Assembly: GCA_002334915.1 (NCBI GenBank)
Contig: DDCQ01000108.1
Coordinates: forward strand, 16,166 to 24,864
Direction: 5' to 3'
DNA from: Porticoccaceae bacterium UBA2002
GTDB lineage: Bacteria; Pseudomonadota; Gammaproteobacteria; Pseudomonadales; Porticoccaceae
Length of the DNA: 8,699 bases
In this document: positions 1 through 6,776 of the stretch, one piece after another
Layout of the letters: each line of letters starts with the position of its first letter
How positions within the stretch are numbered: position 1 is the stretch's first letter
The notes under the pieces: generated by a model
Databases searched by the model: none
What the model saw: the letters and a program-made list of their open reading frames with translations, nothing else
Told to the model about the DNA's origin: nothing
Made by a program: the position numbers and the translations under genes

Positions 1-488
1 TTGCGCAAGAATTGTACTAGACCCGCAGCGGCGAACCCGACAAACGCCAGCATGACCCAGGCGGGCATACTCAGACCCAATAACTGCCACTGCACTTCCG
101 CGCAGTTACCATCGCCGCGCAACAGCATGGAGATGGCTTCTGAGGCTGAGAAGCTATCGAACAGATAGTCGACGGGAATACCGCAGGCAGGCACCTGGTC
201 TTCAGGCAGACTTTGCAGCCACAGCTGTTTGCCAGAAAAATAGCCTCCCAGAGCCGCGGTGCCAATGCTCAGACCTGCATAGGTTCGCTGACCTTTTTGC
301 CCCGGATTATGAAGCGCTGCAATTGCACAGATCACCGCCACTGCAATCACAAATACCCGCTGGGTAATGCACAGATAGCAGGGCTCCAGTCCCAGATAGT
401 TCTGAAAATAGACTATGGCGATAACAATCAGAGCTGCACCGGCGACGGCCTGGGCAAGATTAATAAGTCGGTAACTGGGCAAAACCAC
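1..488 (-). CDS. dsbB: Disulfide bond formation protein B (DsbB), C-terminus cut by window edge
   Basis: Inner-membrane enzyme that re-oxidises the periplasmic thiol oxidase DsbA and passes the electrons to quinone. I translated 162 residues by hand. The first cysteine pair is C37-Y-L-C40 followed by ITQR, where R44 matches the quinone-site arginine R48 of E. coli DsbB. The second pair is C102 and C129, matching E. coli C104 and C130. Hydrophobic segments lie near residues 8-28, 43-60, 71-88 and 139-159, giving the usual four-helix layout. The start is GTG, chosen because AGGAG sits 6 nt upstream and the product then begins MVLPSYRLINLAQ, the normal DsbB N-terminus. The reading frame is open to the window edge with no stop, but family length (about 165-180 aa) says only a few residues are missing. 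It follows acpH by 36 nt on the same strand and is probably the last or a late gene of the gshA operon. Identity is very secure; DsbB is preferred over the DsbI branch because of the cysteine spacing. Confidence 0.93.
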   Translation of the reverse strand, partial: MVLPSYRLINLAQAVAGAALIVIAIVYFQNYLGLEPCYLCITQRVFVIAVAVICAIAALHNPGQKGQRTYAGLSIGTAALGGYFSGKQLWLQSLPEDQVPACGIPVDYLFDSFSASEAISMLLRGDGNCAEVQWQLLGLSMPAWVMLAFVGFAAAGLVQFLR

Positions 489-494
489 AAAATA

Positions 495-499
495 CTCCT
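495..499 (-). promoter_or_regulatory. Ribosome binding site of dsbB (AGGAG), fixes the GTG start
   Basis: The minus strand reads AGGAG, then 6 nt, then GTG. No ATG in this frame precedes the conserved N-terminal residues, so this site decides the start. It lies in the 36-nt gap after acpH. Confidence 0.75.
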
Positions 500-524
500 G
501 ATGCTGGGCGTTTAATTCAGGGCC

Positions 525-1121
525 CTAGTGTAATTCAATTTCCTGCAAAGTGGTGCTGACAAAAGCCTGTAATCTGGGATACAGCTGATGAAATTCATCA
601 TCTATAGCCTCTCTGTGAGCCTCAATAATGGGTAGCGCCGCCTGCAGTGCTACCGGACGGCGCAGGCGCTCGCCGATACGCTGTAAAATTATTGGTAGGT
701 GCTCGGCCTCGGCATAGCTTTCGAGCCAGCCAATCGACGGCGCCCTCTCCAGAAAAAACTGGGCTCTCGGCGGCAGGCCACTGTTATAGAGTCCCAGCTG
801 CCGATAAAAGCCCTGACAAAAATCCCCCAGGGACTGCTGATAATATCTGTGCCAGTCACGGGCCAACAGATGATCATAAAAAACATCTGCTACTATGCCT
901 GCATAGCGGCGCATAGGGCTTTCAAAGCGCTGCAAAAAAAGCTTCAGCTCTGGCTGCTGGTCAACATAGTGATCGAGATTGCGATGGGCCTGAATACCGG
1001 CTTCGATCGCAGCTGGAAACTGACCCCGTCCCAGTGGCCCGCGCACAAAGTCTCCCAGTAGTCCACCTACCTGATGCTGCGGGTTGTCCCCGGCAAGTGC
1101 GATATGAGCTAGATAGTTCAT
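525..1121 (-). CDS. acpH: Acyl carrier protein phosphodiesterase (AcpH family)
   Basis: Predicted to hydrolyse the 4'-phosphopantetheine arm from holo-ACP, giving apo-ACP in the cytoplasm and turning over the prosthetic group of fatty acid synthesis. The 198 aa match the usual family length (E. coli AcpH is 193 aa). Features expected of this HD-superfamily-related group are visible: NYLAH at residues 2-6, GDFVRG at 23-28, HRNLD at 46-50 followed by D54, and D79-V-F-Y-D83-H84 then W90. The C-terminal part keeps the FxQLYPRL-like motif near 178-184. The ATG start gives the canonical MNYLAH beginning. It starts 12 nt after the gshA stop, and the 12-nt gap (CCCCGCCCAAAC) has no purine-rich Shine-Dalgarno sequence, so translation may depend on ribosomes finishing gshA. 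Known chemistry comes from the E. coli enzyme; the cellular need for this reaction is poorly understood, and its place beside gshA is not explained. Confidence 0.88.
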   Translation of the reverse strand: MNYLAHIALAGDNPQHQVGGLLGDFVRGPLGRGQFPAAIEAGIQAHRNLDHYVDQQPELKLFLQRFESPMRRYAGIVADVFYDHLLARDWHRYYQQSLGDFCQGFYRQLGLYNSGLPPRAQFFLERAPSIGWLESYAEAEHLPIILQRIGERLRRPVALQAALPIIEAHREAIDDEFHQLYPRLQAFVSTTLQEIELH

Positions 1122-1133
1122 GTTTGGGCGGGG

Positions 1134-2693
1134 CTAATAGTTAGCCAGAAATTCATCAAAGGGCAGAGTATCACTGGCTTCAATCTCGGCCTGACGCTCA
1201 ATAGACTTCTCTGCCAGAAGAGCATATTTGGCTAGGGTTTCAGGACTTGGTGGGCGCGCACAGAAGTATTCACGCTGCTCGCAGGCCTTGCGCATGGCCA
1301 TGCCATAGTAGGTTTCGCCATTTTCGTCCATCTCGCGCAGCATGGTTGCTGCAGGGGTAGAGGAGGCATCGCTAAGACGCATCTGCATGGTGCTGAGAAC
1401 GGCGCTGTAATCATTGCTCTGGTGAGCTGTATCCAGCTGCTTGGCCACCGGTGCCATAGCTTCAAGCAGTTCTCCACCCCAGTCGCGCAGCGATCGCTCC
1501 CCGTCGGCCTGCAACAACATTAGGTTGGGATCGCGGCCATGGTAGACGGTGCGCAGGTTATTCTCTGGTATACGAGCATATTCCTGATTATTGGTTTCAG
1601 GGCTATCCTGCAACAGGCAGAACAGTAAAAAGGTATCCAGAAAGCGAATGGTCTCCGCGTCTATACCGTTGGGAACTAGAGGATTGAGATCAATACAGCG
1701 CACCTCGATATATTCAACGCCCCGATCCTGCAGAGCATGGATGGGGGTTTCACCCATTGCGGTGGTGCGCTTGGGTCGAATCGAGCTGTAGAATTCGTTC
1801 TCGATCTGCAATAGCGCAGTATTTAGCTGTTTGTAGTTGCCCTGTTGATCCTTTAGGCCAATTTCATCATAGGCGGGATAGGGCTGTTCCAGCGCGGATC
1901 GCAATGTGCGTACATACTGGTCCAGATCGTTATAGCAGACCACCAGTGAACTCTGGGCCTGGCTCTGATATCCGAGATCACCCATACGCAGAGAGGTGGC
2001 ATAGGGTGTATAGAGACTGTGGCTGTCGTCGCCCACCGGCTGCAACTGATGCTCACGGCCGCGAACAAAGCTTTTACATACAGCTGGTGCCGCACCCAAC
2101 AGATAGAGCAACAGCCAGGAGTAGCGGCGGAAATTGCGAATGGTGGCAAAATAACCCTGGGTCTTAAAGTCTTGAAGCGACTGTTTATCGCCACTGGCTG
2201 CCTGCAACTCTTGCCAGAGTTCGTCGGGCACGGAAAAATTATAATGAATGCCAGCAATGGTCTGCATCAGACGGCCATAGCGATTGCCCAGCCCCACGCG
2301 GTAGATCTGCTTCATTTTACCGACATTGGAGCTGCCGTATTTACCCACAGGAATACTGCTATCATCGCCCAGCTGACAGGGCATGCTACTGACCCACAGC
2401 AGCTCGTCCCCAATATGCTGGTAAGTGTAGCGATGAATCTCGTCTAACTCGTCTAAAACCTGATCGATAGAATCGGAGGGTGCGGTAATAAATTCCAGCA
2501 GGGCCTCAGAATAGTCCGTGGTTATTGAGGGGTGGGTCAGGGTTGATCCCAGAGCGCTGGGGTGGGCTGTCATGGCTAGACGCCCAGTGGGATCTACCCG
2601 CAGGCTCTCTTTTTCAATGCCCCTGACAATACCGGTAAGCAGAGCCGATTTGTCAGGCCCTGACAGAAGGGACAGTTTACTCTTAAGAGACAA
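1134..2693 (-). CDS. gshA: Glutamate-cysteine ligase, gammaproteobacterial type
   Basis: Catalyses the first and rate-limiting step of glutathione synthesis: ATP-dependent joining of the gamma-carboxyl of glutamate to cysteine, in the cytoplasm. The 519 aa fit the E. coli enzyme (518 aa). Metal and substrate residues known in E. coli fall at identical positions: E27 and E29 in RGIEKESLRV, D60 in TTD, E67 in ALLEFIT, Q144, and H150 in GIHYNFS. The EYIEVRCIDLNP block at 327-338 carries the later glutamate/arginine pair (E330, R332; E. coli E328, R330). The start is TTG. It is the most upstream usable start in the frame, and the next ATG (M41) would delete E27 and E29. To my knowledge E. coli gshA also starts with TTG. 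No strong Shine-Dalgarno is seen; CTGAG lies directly upstream. It follows the small upstream gene by 10 nt and precedes acpH by 12 nt. No gshB is present in the window. Confidence 0.97.
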   Translation of the reverse strand: MSLKSKLSLLSGPDKSALLTGIVRGIEKESLRVDPTGRLAMTAHPSALGSTLTHPSITTDYSEALLEFITAPSDSIDQVLDELDEIHRYTYQHIGDELLWVSSMPCQLGDDSSIPVGKYGSSNVGKMKQIYRVGLGNRYGRLMQTIAGIHYNFSVPDELWQELQAASGDKQSLQDFKTQGYFATIRNFRRYSWLLLYLLGAAPAVCKSFVRGREHQLQPVGDDSHSLYTPYATSLRMGDLGYQSQAQSSLVVCYNDLDQYVRTLRSALEQPYPAYDEIGLKDQQGNYKQLNTALLQIENEFYSSIRPKRTTAMGETPIHALQDRGVEYIEVRCIDLNPLVPNGIDAETIRFLDTFLLFCLLQDSPETNNQEYARIPENNLRTVYHGRDPNLMLLQADGERSLRDWGGELLEAMAPVAKQLDTAHQSNDYSAVLSTMQMRLSDASSTPAATMLREMDENGETYYGMAMRKACEQREYFCARPPSPETLAKYALLAEKSIERQAEIEASDTLPFDEFLANY

Positions 2694-2703
2694 CTCAGGG
2701 TTC

Positions 2704-2973
2704 TCAGGCAGCGTCTGACTGAGCAGAATTGGCGGCGGACTGGTTGCTCGCTTGCAGGTCAGCCGTCAGCACCGGGCCACCTTTTGCGTCTGTGTCACAT
2801 TCAACAATTGAGGCGCGCAGATCAATATCTTTGGCATTGAGTTCAATCAGTTGGTTCAGGGCAATATCTCGAAAGGGAGTGCAAAAAACAATGTTGCGGT
2901 CAGCCTCTGAACTCCATTCCAAATCCTTGTTTAGAGTGCGCTGATCCTGCGTTTGTAAAATATAAATTTTCAT
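2704..2973 (-). CDS. Small hypothetical protein, first gene of the gshA operon
   Basis: I do not recognise this 89-aa protein. The start ATG at 2973 is preceded by GGGATTGGA, a moderate ribosome binding site, and gives the N-terminus MKIYILQTQDQRTLNKD. An in-frame GTG at 3048 would add 25 residues but would remove nearly all of the divergent intergenic space and overlap the yajL translation start, so it is unlikely. Residues 1-60 look like a compact mixed alpha/beta fold (alternating hydrophobics, IVFCTPFRDIALNQLIELN, then DIDLRASIVECD). Residues 70-89 are a low-complexity tail rich in A, S, Q and N, probably disordered. There is no signal peptide or membrane segment, so it should be cytoplasmic. 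Two cysteines (near 31 and 59) are present with no CxxC motif. It ends 10 nt before gshA, so co-transcription is very likely. The acidic composition and tight spacing favour a real gene over the opposite-strand frame. Confidence 0.68.
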   Translation of the reverse strand: MKIYILQTQDQRTLNKDLEWSSEADRNIVFCTPFRDIALNQLIELNAKDIDLRASIVECDTDAKGGPVLTADLQASNQSAANSAQSDAA

Positions 2974-3048
2974 TCCAATCCCGTGACAGATCCATTGGTT
3001 TGCGGCACAGTGTAACCTATACCTAGGATTGATAAAAAGGGAAATCAC
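2974..3048. promoter_or_regulatory. Divergent intergenic region between the gshA operon and the yajL-like gene
   Basis: These 75 nt must hold promoters for both directions unless transcription enters from elsewhere. For the plus strand, TTGGTT (2995-3000) and TATACC (3018-3023) are spaced by 17 nt, a weak sigma-70 match. For the minus strand, TATAGG or TACACT within the same stretch could act as a -10, but I see no convincing -35. The two possible promoters would overlap, so the genes may compete or share a regulator. No clear operator palindrome beyond CCTAGG (3022-3027) is visible. Confidence 0.35.
3037..3042 (+). promoter_or_regulatory. Ribosome binding site of the yajL-like gene (AAGGGA)
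   Basis: AAGGGA lies 6 nt before the ATG at 3049, a well-spaced Shine-Dalgarno sequence that supports this start. Confidence 0.65.
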
Positions 3049-3633
3049 ATGCCAAAAACAGCCCTAATACCCATAGCCGACGGGTGCGAAGAAATCGAAG
3101 CCATCACCGTTATTGATGTGCTGCGCAGAGCTGGTGTTGAAGTCAGTGTCGCTGCGGTTACCCAGGATAAAAGCCTGAGTATTACTGGTGCTCACAGTAT
3201 TCAAATCACCGCCGATTGCAGTATTGATAGCTGTGCCAATGCTGCCTGGGACCTGATTGCCGTGCCCGGTGGCATTCCCGGTGCCGAACATCTGGCTAAC
3301 AGCCAGGCTCTGGAAATATTGCTGTGCGCTCAGGTGCAGGATGGCAAGCTATATGCTGCTATCTGCGCTGCTCCTGCGCTGGTGCTGGGTGCCAAGGGTC
3401 TGCTTGAGGGCAAGACTGCCACTGGACATCCAATGTTTCAGCAAAACCTCAATGCCAAAGAGCTCAACAGTGAATCTCGGGTGGTGGTTGATGGCAACTG
3501 CATTACCAGCCAGGGCCCGGGCACGGCGCTGGATTTTGCTTTGGAGCTGGTAGAGCAACTCTGCGGAGTGGTTAAGCGCGAAGAGGTGGGCTCGCCAATG
3601 GTGCTGACCACATCGGCGACCGCTTATTATTAA
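3049..3633 (+). CDS. yajL: DJ-1/PfpI family protein, YajL-like
   Basis: Member of the DJ-1/YajL group, linked in E. coli and humans to protection from oxidative and carbonyl stress (thiol chaperone, glyoxalase and disputed deglycase activities). The 194 aa are the standard family length. The reactive cysteine is C106 in AAICAAP, the same number as in human DJ-1 and E. coli YajL. The partner glutamate is E17 in DGCEEIEA (DJ-1 E18). H127 in TGHP matches DJ-1 H126, and the SQGPGTALDFAL block at 154-165 is the family signature. No signal peptide is present, so it is cytoplasmic. It is the only plus-strand gene here, divergent from the gshA operon and tail to tail with the RND permease gene, whose stop codon overlaps its own. 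The divergent pairing with glutathione synthesis fits a redox role, but this is inference. The sequence alone cannot separate glyoxalase-active from chaperone-like members. The gene symbol is by closest resemblance. Confidence 0.87.
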   Translation: MPKTALIPIADGCEEIEAITVIDVLRRAGVEVSVAAVTQDKSLSITGAHSIQITADCSIDSCANAAWDLIAVPGGIPGAEHLANSQALEILLCAQVQDGKLYAAICAAPALVLGAKGLLEGKTATGHPMFQQNLNAKELNSESRVVVDGNCITSQGPGTALDFALELVEQLCGVVKREEVGSPMVLTTSATAYY

Positions 3634-6600
3634 TAGCCCTGGCCAGGGCCCTCTGTATTAGCGCCTATCATAGGCTCGGGCTCGGGCTTGATAAGCCGGG
3701 CTTTGAAATTAGCACCGGCCAGATACAGGCAGGGCACAAACACCAGAGTCACACCAGTGGCAAACAGCACACCGAAGGCCAGAGAGGCGACCATAGGGAT
3801 CAGGAATCGCGCTTGCATACTAGTTTCCAGCAGTATGGGAATCAGGCCTACAAAGGTGGTAATAGAGGTCAGAATAATGGGCCTAAAACGCTCGTAACCC
3901 CCCTGAATCAAAGCCTCTTTAACGCTTAAACCCGTCTCCCGCAATTGGGTAATGCGATCAATCAGCACCAGATTATCATTCACCACCACCCCGGAGACAG
4001 CCAGCACCCCCAGCAGCGACAGTATGCTGAAGTCCAGTCCCATTAACAGATGACCAAAGATGGCGCCCATAATCCCAAATGGTACTGCGGACAGAACGCC
4101 CAGGGGTTTCAGATAGGATTTAAATTCAACCGCCATCAAGATATAGATAACTGCCAGAGCCAGGCCAAATAGCTTGCTGGACGAGGCATAAAACTCCTCC
4201 TGTTCCACCAGCTCGGCATCCTTGTTAAGTTTGACCTCAGGAAAAAGCATCTGCATCTCTGCAGCTATATCAGAGTAGACCAGCTCGGCGACCTCGGTGG
4301 CAGACATCTTGTTTTCGTCGGGCACAGCAGTGATGCGCACACTGCGCTCACGATCGCGACGGTTGATTCTGCTGTAGCCAGGCACATAGCTAGCCTCTGC
4401 CACCGAGTAAAAAGGAATCTCCGCGCCATTGGCCGTGCGGATACGGACATTTTCCAAAGTATCAACCTGGGCGCGATCCTCTTTAGGATAGCGCACCATC
4501 ACACGCACATCGTCGCGGCCGCGAGGAATTCGCTGGGCCTCTGCGCCATAAAATCCCTGCCGTACCTGCTGGGCTACGTCAGCTAATCCTATACCTAAAT
4601 TATCGGCCCCATCTCGCAGCCGAATATCAATATCAGAGCGACCTGAGTGAATATCGTCGCGAATATTTCGGATGCCTGGTAGCTGCCCAAGCTGTAACCT
4701 TAAATAGTCGGTGGCGTTCTGAAGCTGCACCAGATTGGACGATGTCAGCGCAACAGAGACGCGACCCGAGGTGGTTCTTGAAAGAGAGGACTGCGCCTCA
4801 AAGCTCTTGGCTTCAGGTATCTTGCCAACATAATGCTGCCAGCGTCTGGTAATTAGCGCAGGATCAACCTTGCCGCTATGCTCAGGATTTAGCTCCAATA
4901 TCAAGCGGATAGTATCGCCCCACATAAATGACAACTGATTGTTGGTCAGCTTGTCGGTAGTGATTTGCTCGGCGATCGGAGGATCAGTTGCCAGCATGTC
5001 GACGGCGCGCTCTGCCCGTTTAATAATCTCCAGTTTGCGCTCTTTAGAAAAACCGTCTGGCATCTTGATTGTCAACTGCATAATATCTGACGACACAGTG
5101 GGCATAAAGCGCTGTTTAATATAACCAGAACCCACCAGAGTAATGGATAGAGCAAAGGCCAGCACAAAGCCCAAAAGGGTTACGTAGCGCCAGTCCAGAG
5201 CTTTTGCCAGCAAGGGCTGATAGCTGTTTTTGGCGAAACTCATCATGCCGCCTGCAAACCACTGCCGCAGATGGTAGAACCTGAGCCCTAATTGGGATTG
5301 GGGCTCTTTCTCGGGTTTCATTTGAGCCAGATGGGAGGGCAGAATAAATAGCGACTCAATCAGCGAAAAACTCAGGGATACCAGAGTCACCGCGGGAATA
5401 CCCCACAGCATTTTTGGCCATATGCCCGGCAGAAAAAGCATAGGTAAGAACACAATCATGGTACTTGCCACCGCCAAAATTACCGGCTTGGAAATCGCCT
5501 GAGCACCGAGCTGAGCAGCAGCCAGGCGGTCGTAGCCCTCCTGCTGATGACGGTAGATACTCTCGCCCACCACAATGGCATCGTCGACAATAATGCCCAG
5601 AATCAGCAGAAACGAAAACATAGACATCATATTAAGGGTTAAACCCAGACTGGGCAGAATCCACAGCGCCCCCATATAGGCAATGGCAATGCCCAGAGCT
5701 ACCCAGAACGCCAGCTGCGGACGCAGAAACAGCATAAGTACCACAAACACCAGTATCAGGCCGCCCAGAGCATTATTTGACAGCAGCTCTAGACGGCCAG
5801 AGAACATAACAGAAAAATCGGCCCAGGTTCTGGTTTGCAGTTTGCTGGGCAGGTAATCAGTTTGATTCTCAATATAGTTTTTGACCGCCGAGGTAGTGGC
5901 CACTACATCTGGTTTAGAGGCGCCCACACTGACACCTAAAAAGACGGCAGGATGACTATTAAAACGGGTAACAGAATTACGCTCTTCAAAGGTATCCATC
6001 ACCTTGGCAATATCACTGATTCTGATTTCCGTGCCATCGGCGCGACTGGTCACGGCAATATTTTTAAAGTCGTCTTCAAAATAGGCCTGCCCGCGAGTCT
6101 GGATCTGGATATCACCGGTATCCGCGCGAATGACACCAGCGGGCAGATTGATAGAGGTGCGGCGAATGGCATTGACCACGTTATCAAATGAAATACCATA
6201 GCGACGCATATCTGCCTCAGATAGCTCGATGGCAATCTGCGATTCACGAACACCCCAGAGTTCAACATAGTCGACGCCTGGCAGGGTAGAGAGATCATCT
6301 CGTATACGTTCACCGTACTCCTTGAGTACTGCTTCATTGGCATCGCCATAGAGAGCAATGCGAATCACCTCTTCGCGGAAAATATCTTCCATTACTATGG
6401 GCCGTTCGGCATCCACTGGAAAGCTGGTAATAGAGTCAACGCGGCTTTTGATATCGTTGAGCATCTTGTTCATATCATAGGCAGTATCAACTTCGACGGT
6501 GACCGAGCCGCGACCCTGACGAGCCTGAGAGGTAATATGTTTTATACCATCGAGATTGTAGATCGCCTCCTCGATACGGATAACAATCTGCTCCTCAACC

Positions 6601-6776
6601 TCTTTGGGCCCAGCGCCCGGATAGGGCATATTAATACTGATAAAATTGACTGGAATAGCGGGGAAAACTTCCTTGCCCATATCCTGAGCGCCGAACAGCC
6701 CGCCCACCAAAATCAGAACCATCAGCAGATTAGAGGCAACCGGATTGCGCACAAACCAGGTGATCAGGCTCTTCAT
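3630..6776 (-). CDS. RND-family efflux pump, inner-membrane permease (AcrB/AcrD/AcrF superfamily)
   Basis: Proton-driven transporter of the inner membrane that would work with the fusion protein encoded just upstream and an outer-membrane channel. The 1048 aa match the family. The topology is TM1 near residues 12-30, a large periplasmic domain 31-333, TM2-6 near 335-480, a cytoplasmic linker, TM7 near 530-550, a second periplasmic domain to about 865, and TM8-12 at 868-1020. The TM4 proton-relay pair is D398-D399 in GIIVDDAIVVGE, equivalent to AcrB D407-D408. In TM10 the AcrB lysine (K940) is replaced: the segment reads GVVVNDNLVLID, with N933 and D934. The body resembles hydrophobe/amphiphile exporters rather than heavy-metal CzcA pumps, but the substrate cannot be read from sequence. 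Translation is coupled to the fusion protein by an ATGA overlap, with GGGGGA 6 nt before the ATG. The gene ends opposite yajL with overlapping stop codons. No TolC-like gene lies in the window. Confidence 0.94.
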   Translation of the reverse strand: MKSLITWFVRNPVASNLLMVLILVGGLFGAQDMGKEVFPAIPVNFISINMPYPGAGPKEVEEQIVIRIEEAIYNLDGIKHITSQARQGRGSVTVEVDTAYDMNKMLNDIKSRVDSITSFPVDAERPIVMEDIFREEVIRIALYGDANEAVLKEYGERIRDDLSTLPGVDYVELWGVRESQIAIELSEADMRRYGISFDNVVNAIRRTSINLPAGVIRADTGDIQIQTRGQAYFEDDFKNIAVTSRADGTEIRISDIAKVMDTFEERNSVTRFNSHPAVFLGVSVGASKPDVVATTSAVKNYIENQTDYLPSKLQTRTWADFSVMFSGRLELLSNNALGGLILVFVVLMLFLRPQLAFWVALGIAIAYMGALWILPSLGLTLNMMSMFSFLLILGIIVDDAIVVGESIYRHQQEGYDRLAAAQLGAQAISKPVILAVASTMIVFLPMLFLPGIWPKMLWGIPAVTLVSLSFSLIESLFILPSHLAQMKPEKEPQSQLGLRFYHLRQWFAGGMMSFAKNSYQPLLAKALDWRYVTLLGFVLAFALSITLVGSGYIKQRFMPTVSSDIMQLTIKMPDGFSKERKLEIIKRAERAVDMLATDPPIAEQITTDKLTNNQLSFMWGDTIRLILELNPEHSGKVDPALITRRWQHYVGKIPEAKSFEAQSSLSRTTSGRVSVALTSSNLVQLQNATDYLRLQLGQLPGIRNIRDDIHSGRSDIDIRLRDGADNLGIGLADVAQQVRQGFYGAEAQRIPRGRDDVRVMVRYPKEDRAQVDTLENVRIRTANGAEIPFYSVAEASYVPGYSRINRRDRERSVRITAVPDENKMSATEVAELVYSDIAAEMQMLFPEVKLNKDAELVEQEEFYASSSKLFGLALAVIYILMAVEFKSYLKPLGVLSAVPFGIMGAIFGHLLMGLDFSILSLLGVLAVSGVVVNDNLVLIDRITQLRETGLSVKEALIQGGYERFRPIILTSITTFVGLIPILLETSMQARFLIPMVASLAFGVLFATGVTLVFVPCLYLAGANFKARLIKPEPEPMIGANTEGPGQGY
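3636..3649. repeat. 14-bp perfect palindrome at the yajL / RND gene junction
   Basis: GCCCTGGCCAGGGC is its own reverse complement. It begins 2 nt past the yajL stop and lies inside the last codons of the RND permease gene. As RNA it could fold into a 5-bp stem with a GGCC loop. There is no T-run after it on either strand, so a standard rho-independent terminator is not supported, and it may simply reflect the Gly-Pro-Gly-Gln-Gly codons at the permease C-terminus. Confidence 0.5.

Noticed and set aside
71..265. Minus-strand open frame of 64 aa
   Set aside because: It lies inside dsbB in a different frame; the true dsbB frame has all catalytic cysteines and a GTG start with a ribosome binding site.
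213..515. Plus-strand open frame of 100 aa opposite dsbB
   Set aside because: No ribosome binding site and no recognisable domain; it is antisense to a clearly conserved gene.
2729..2944. Plus-strand open frame opposite the small gene upstream of gshA
   Set aside because: The composition (serine and arginine rich) looks like a reverse-strand shadow, and the minus-strand frame has the better start and operon spacing.
2974..3048. N-terminal extension of the small protein from GTG at 3048
   Set aside because: It would abut the yajL start codon and consume the whole divergent promoter region; the ATG at 2973 has a plausible ribosome binding site.
3636..3660. Rho-independent terminator for yajL at the palindrome
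   Set aside because: The stem is short and the downstream sequence CCTCTGTATTA is not a T-run.
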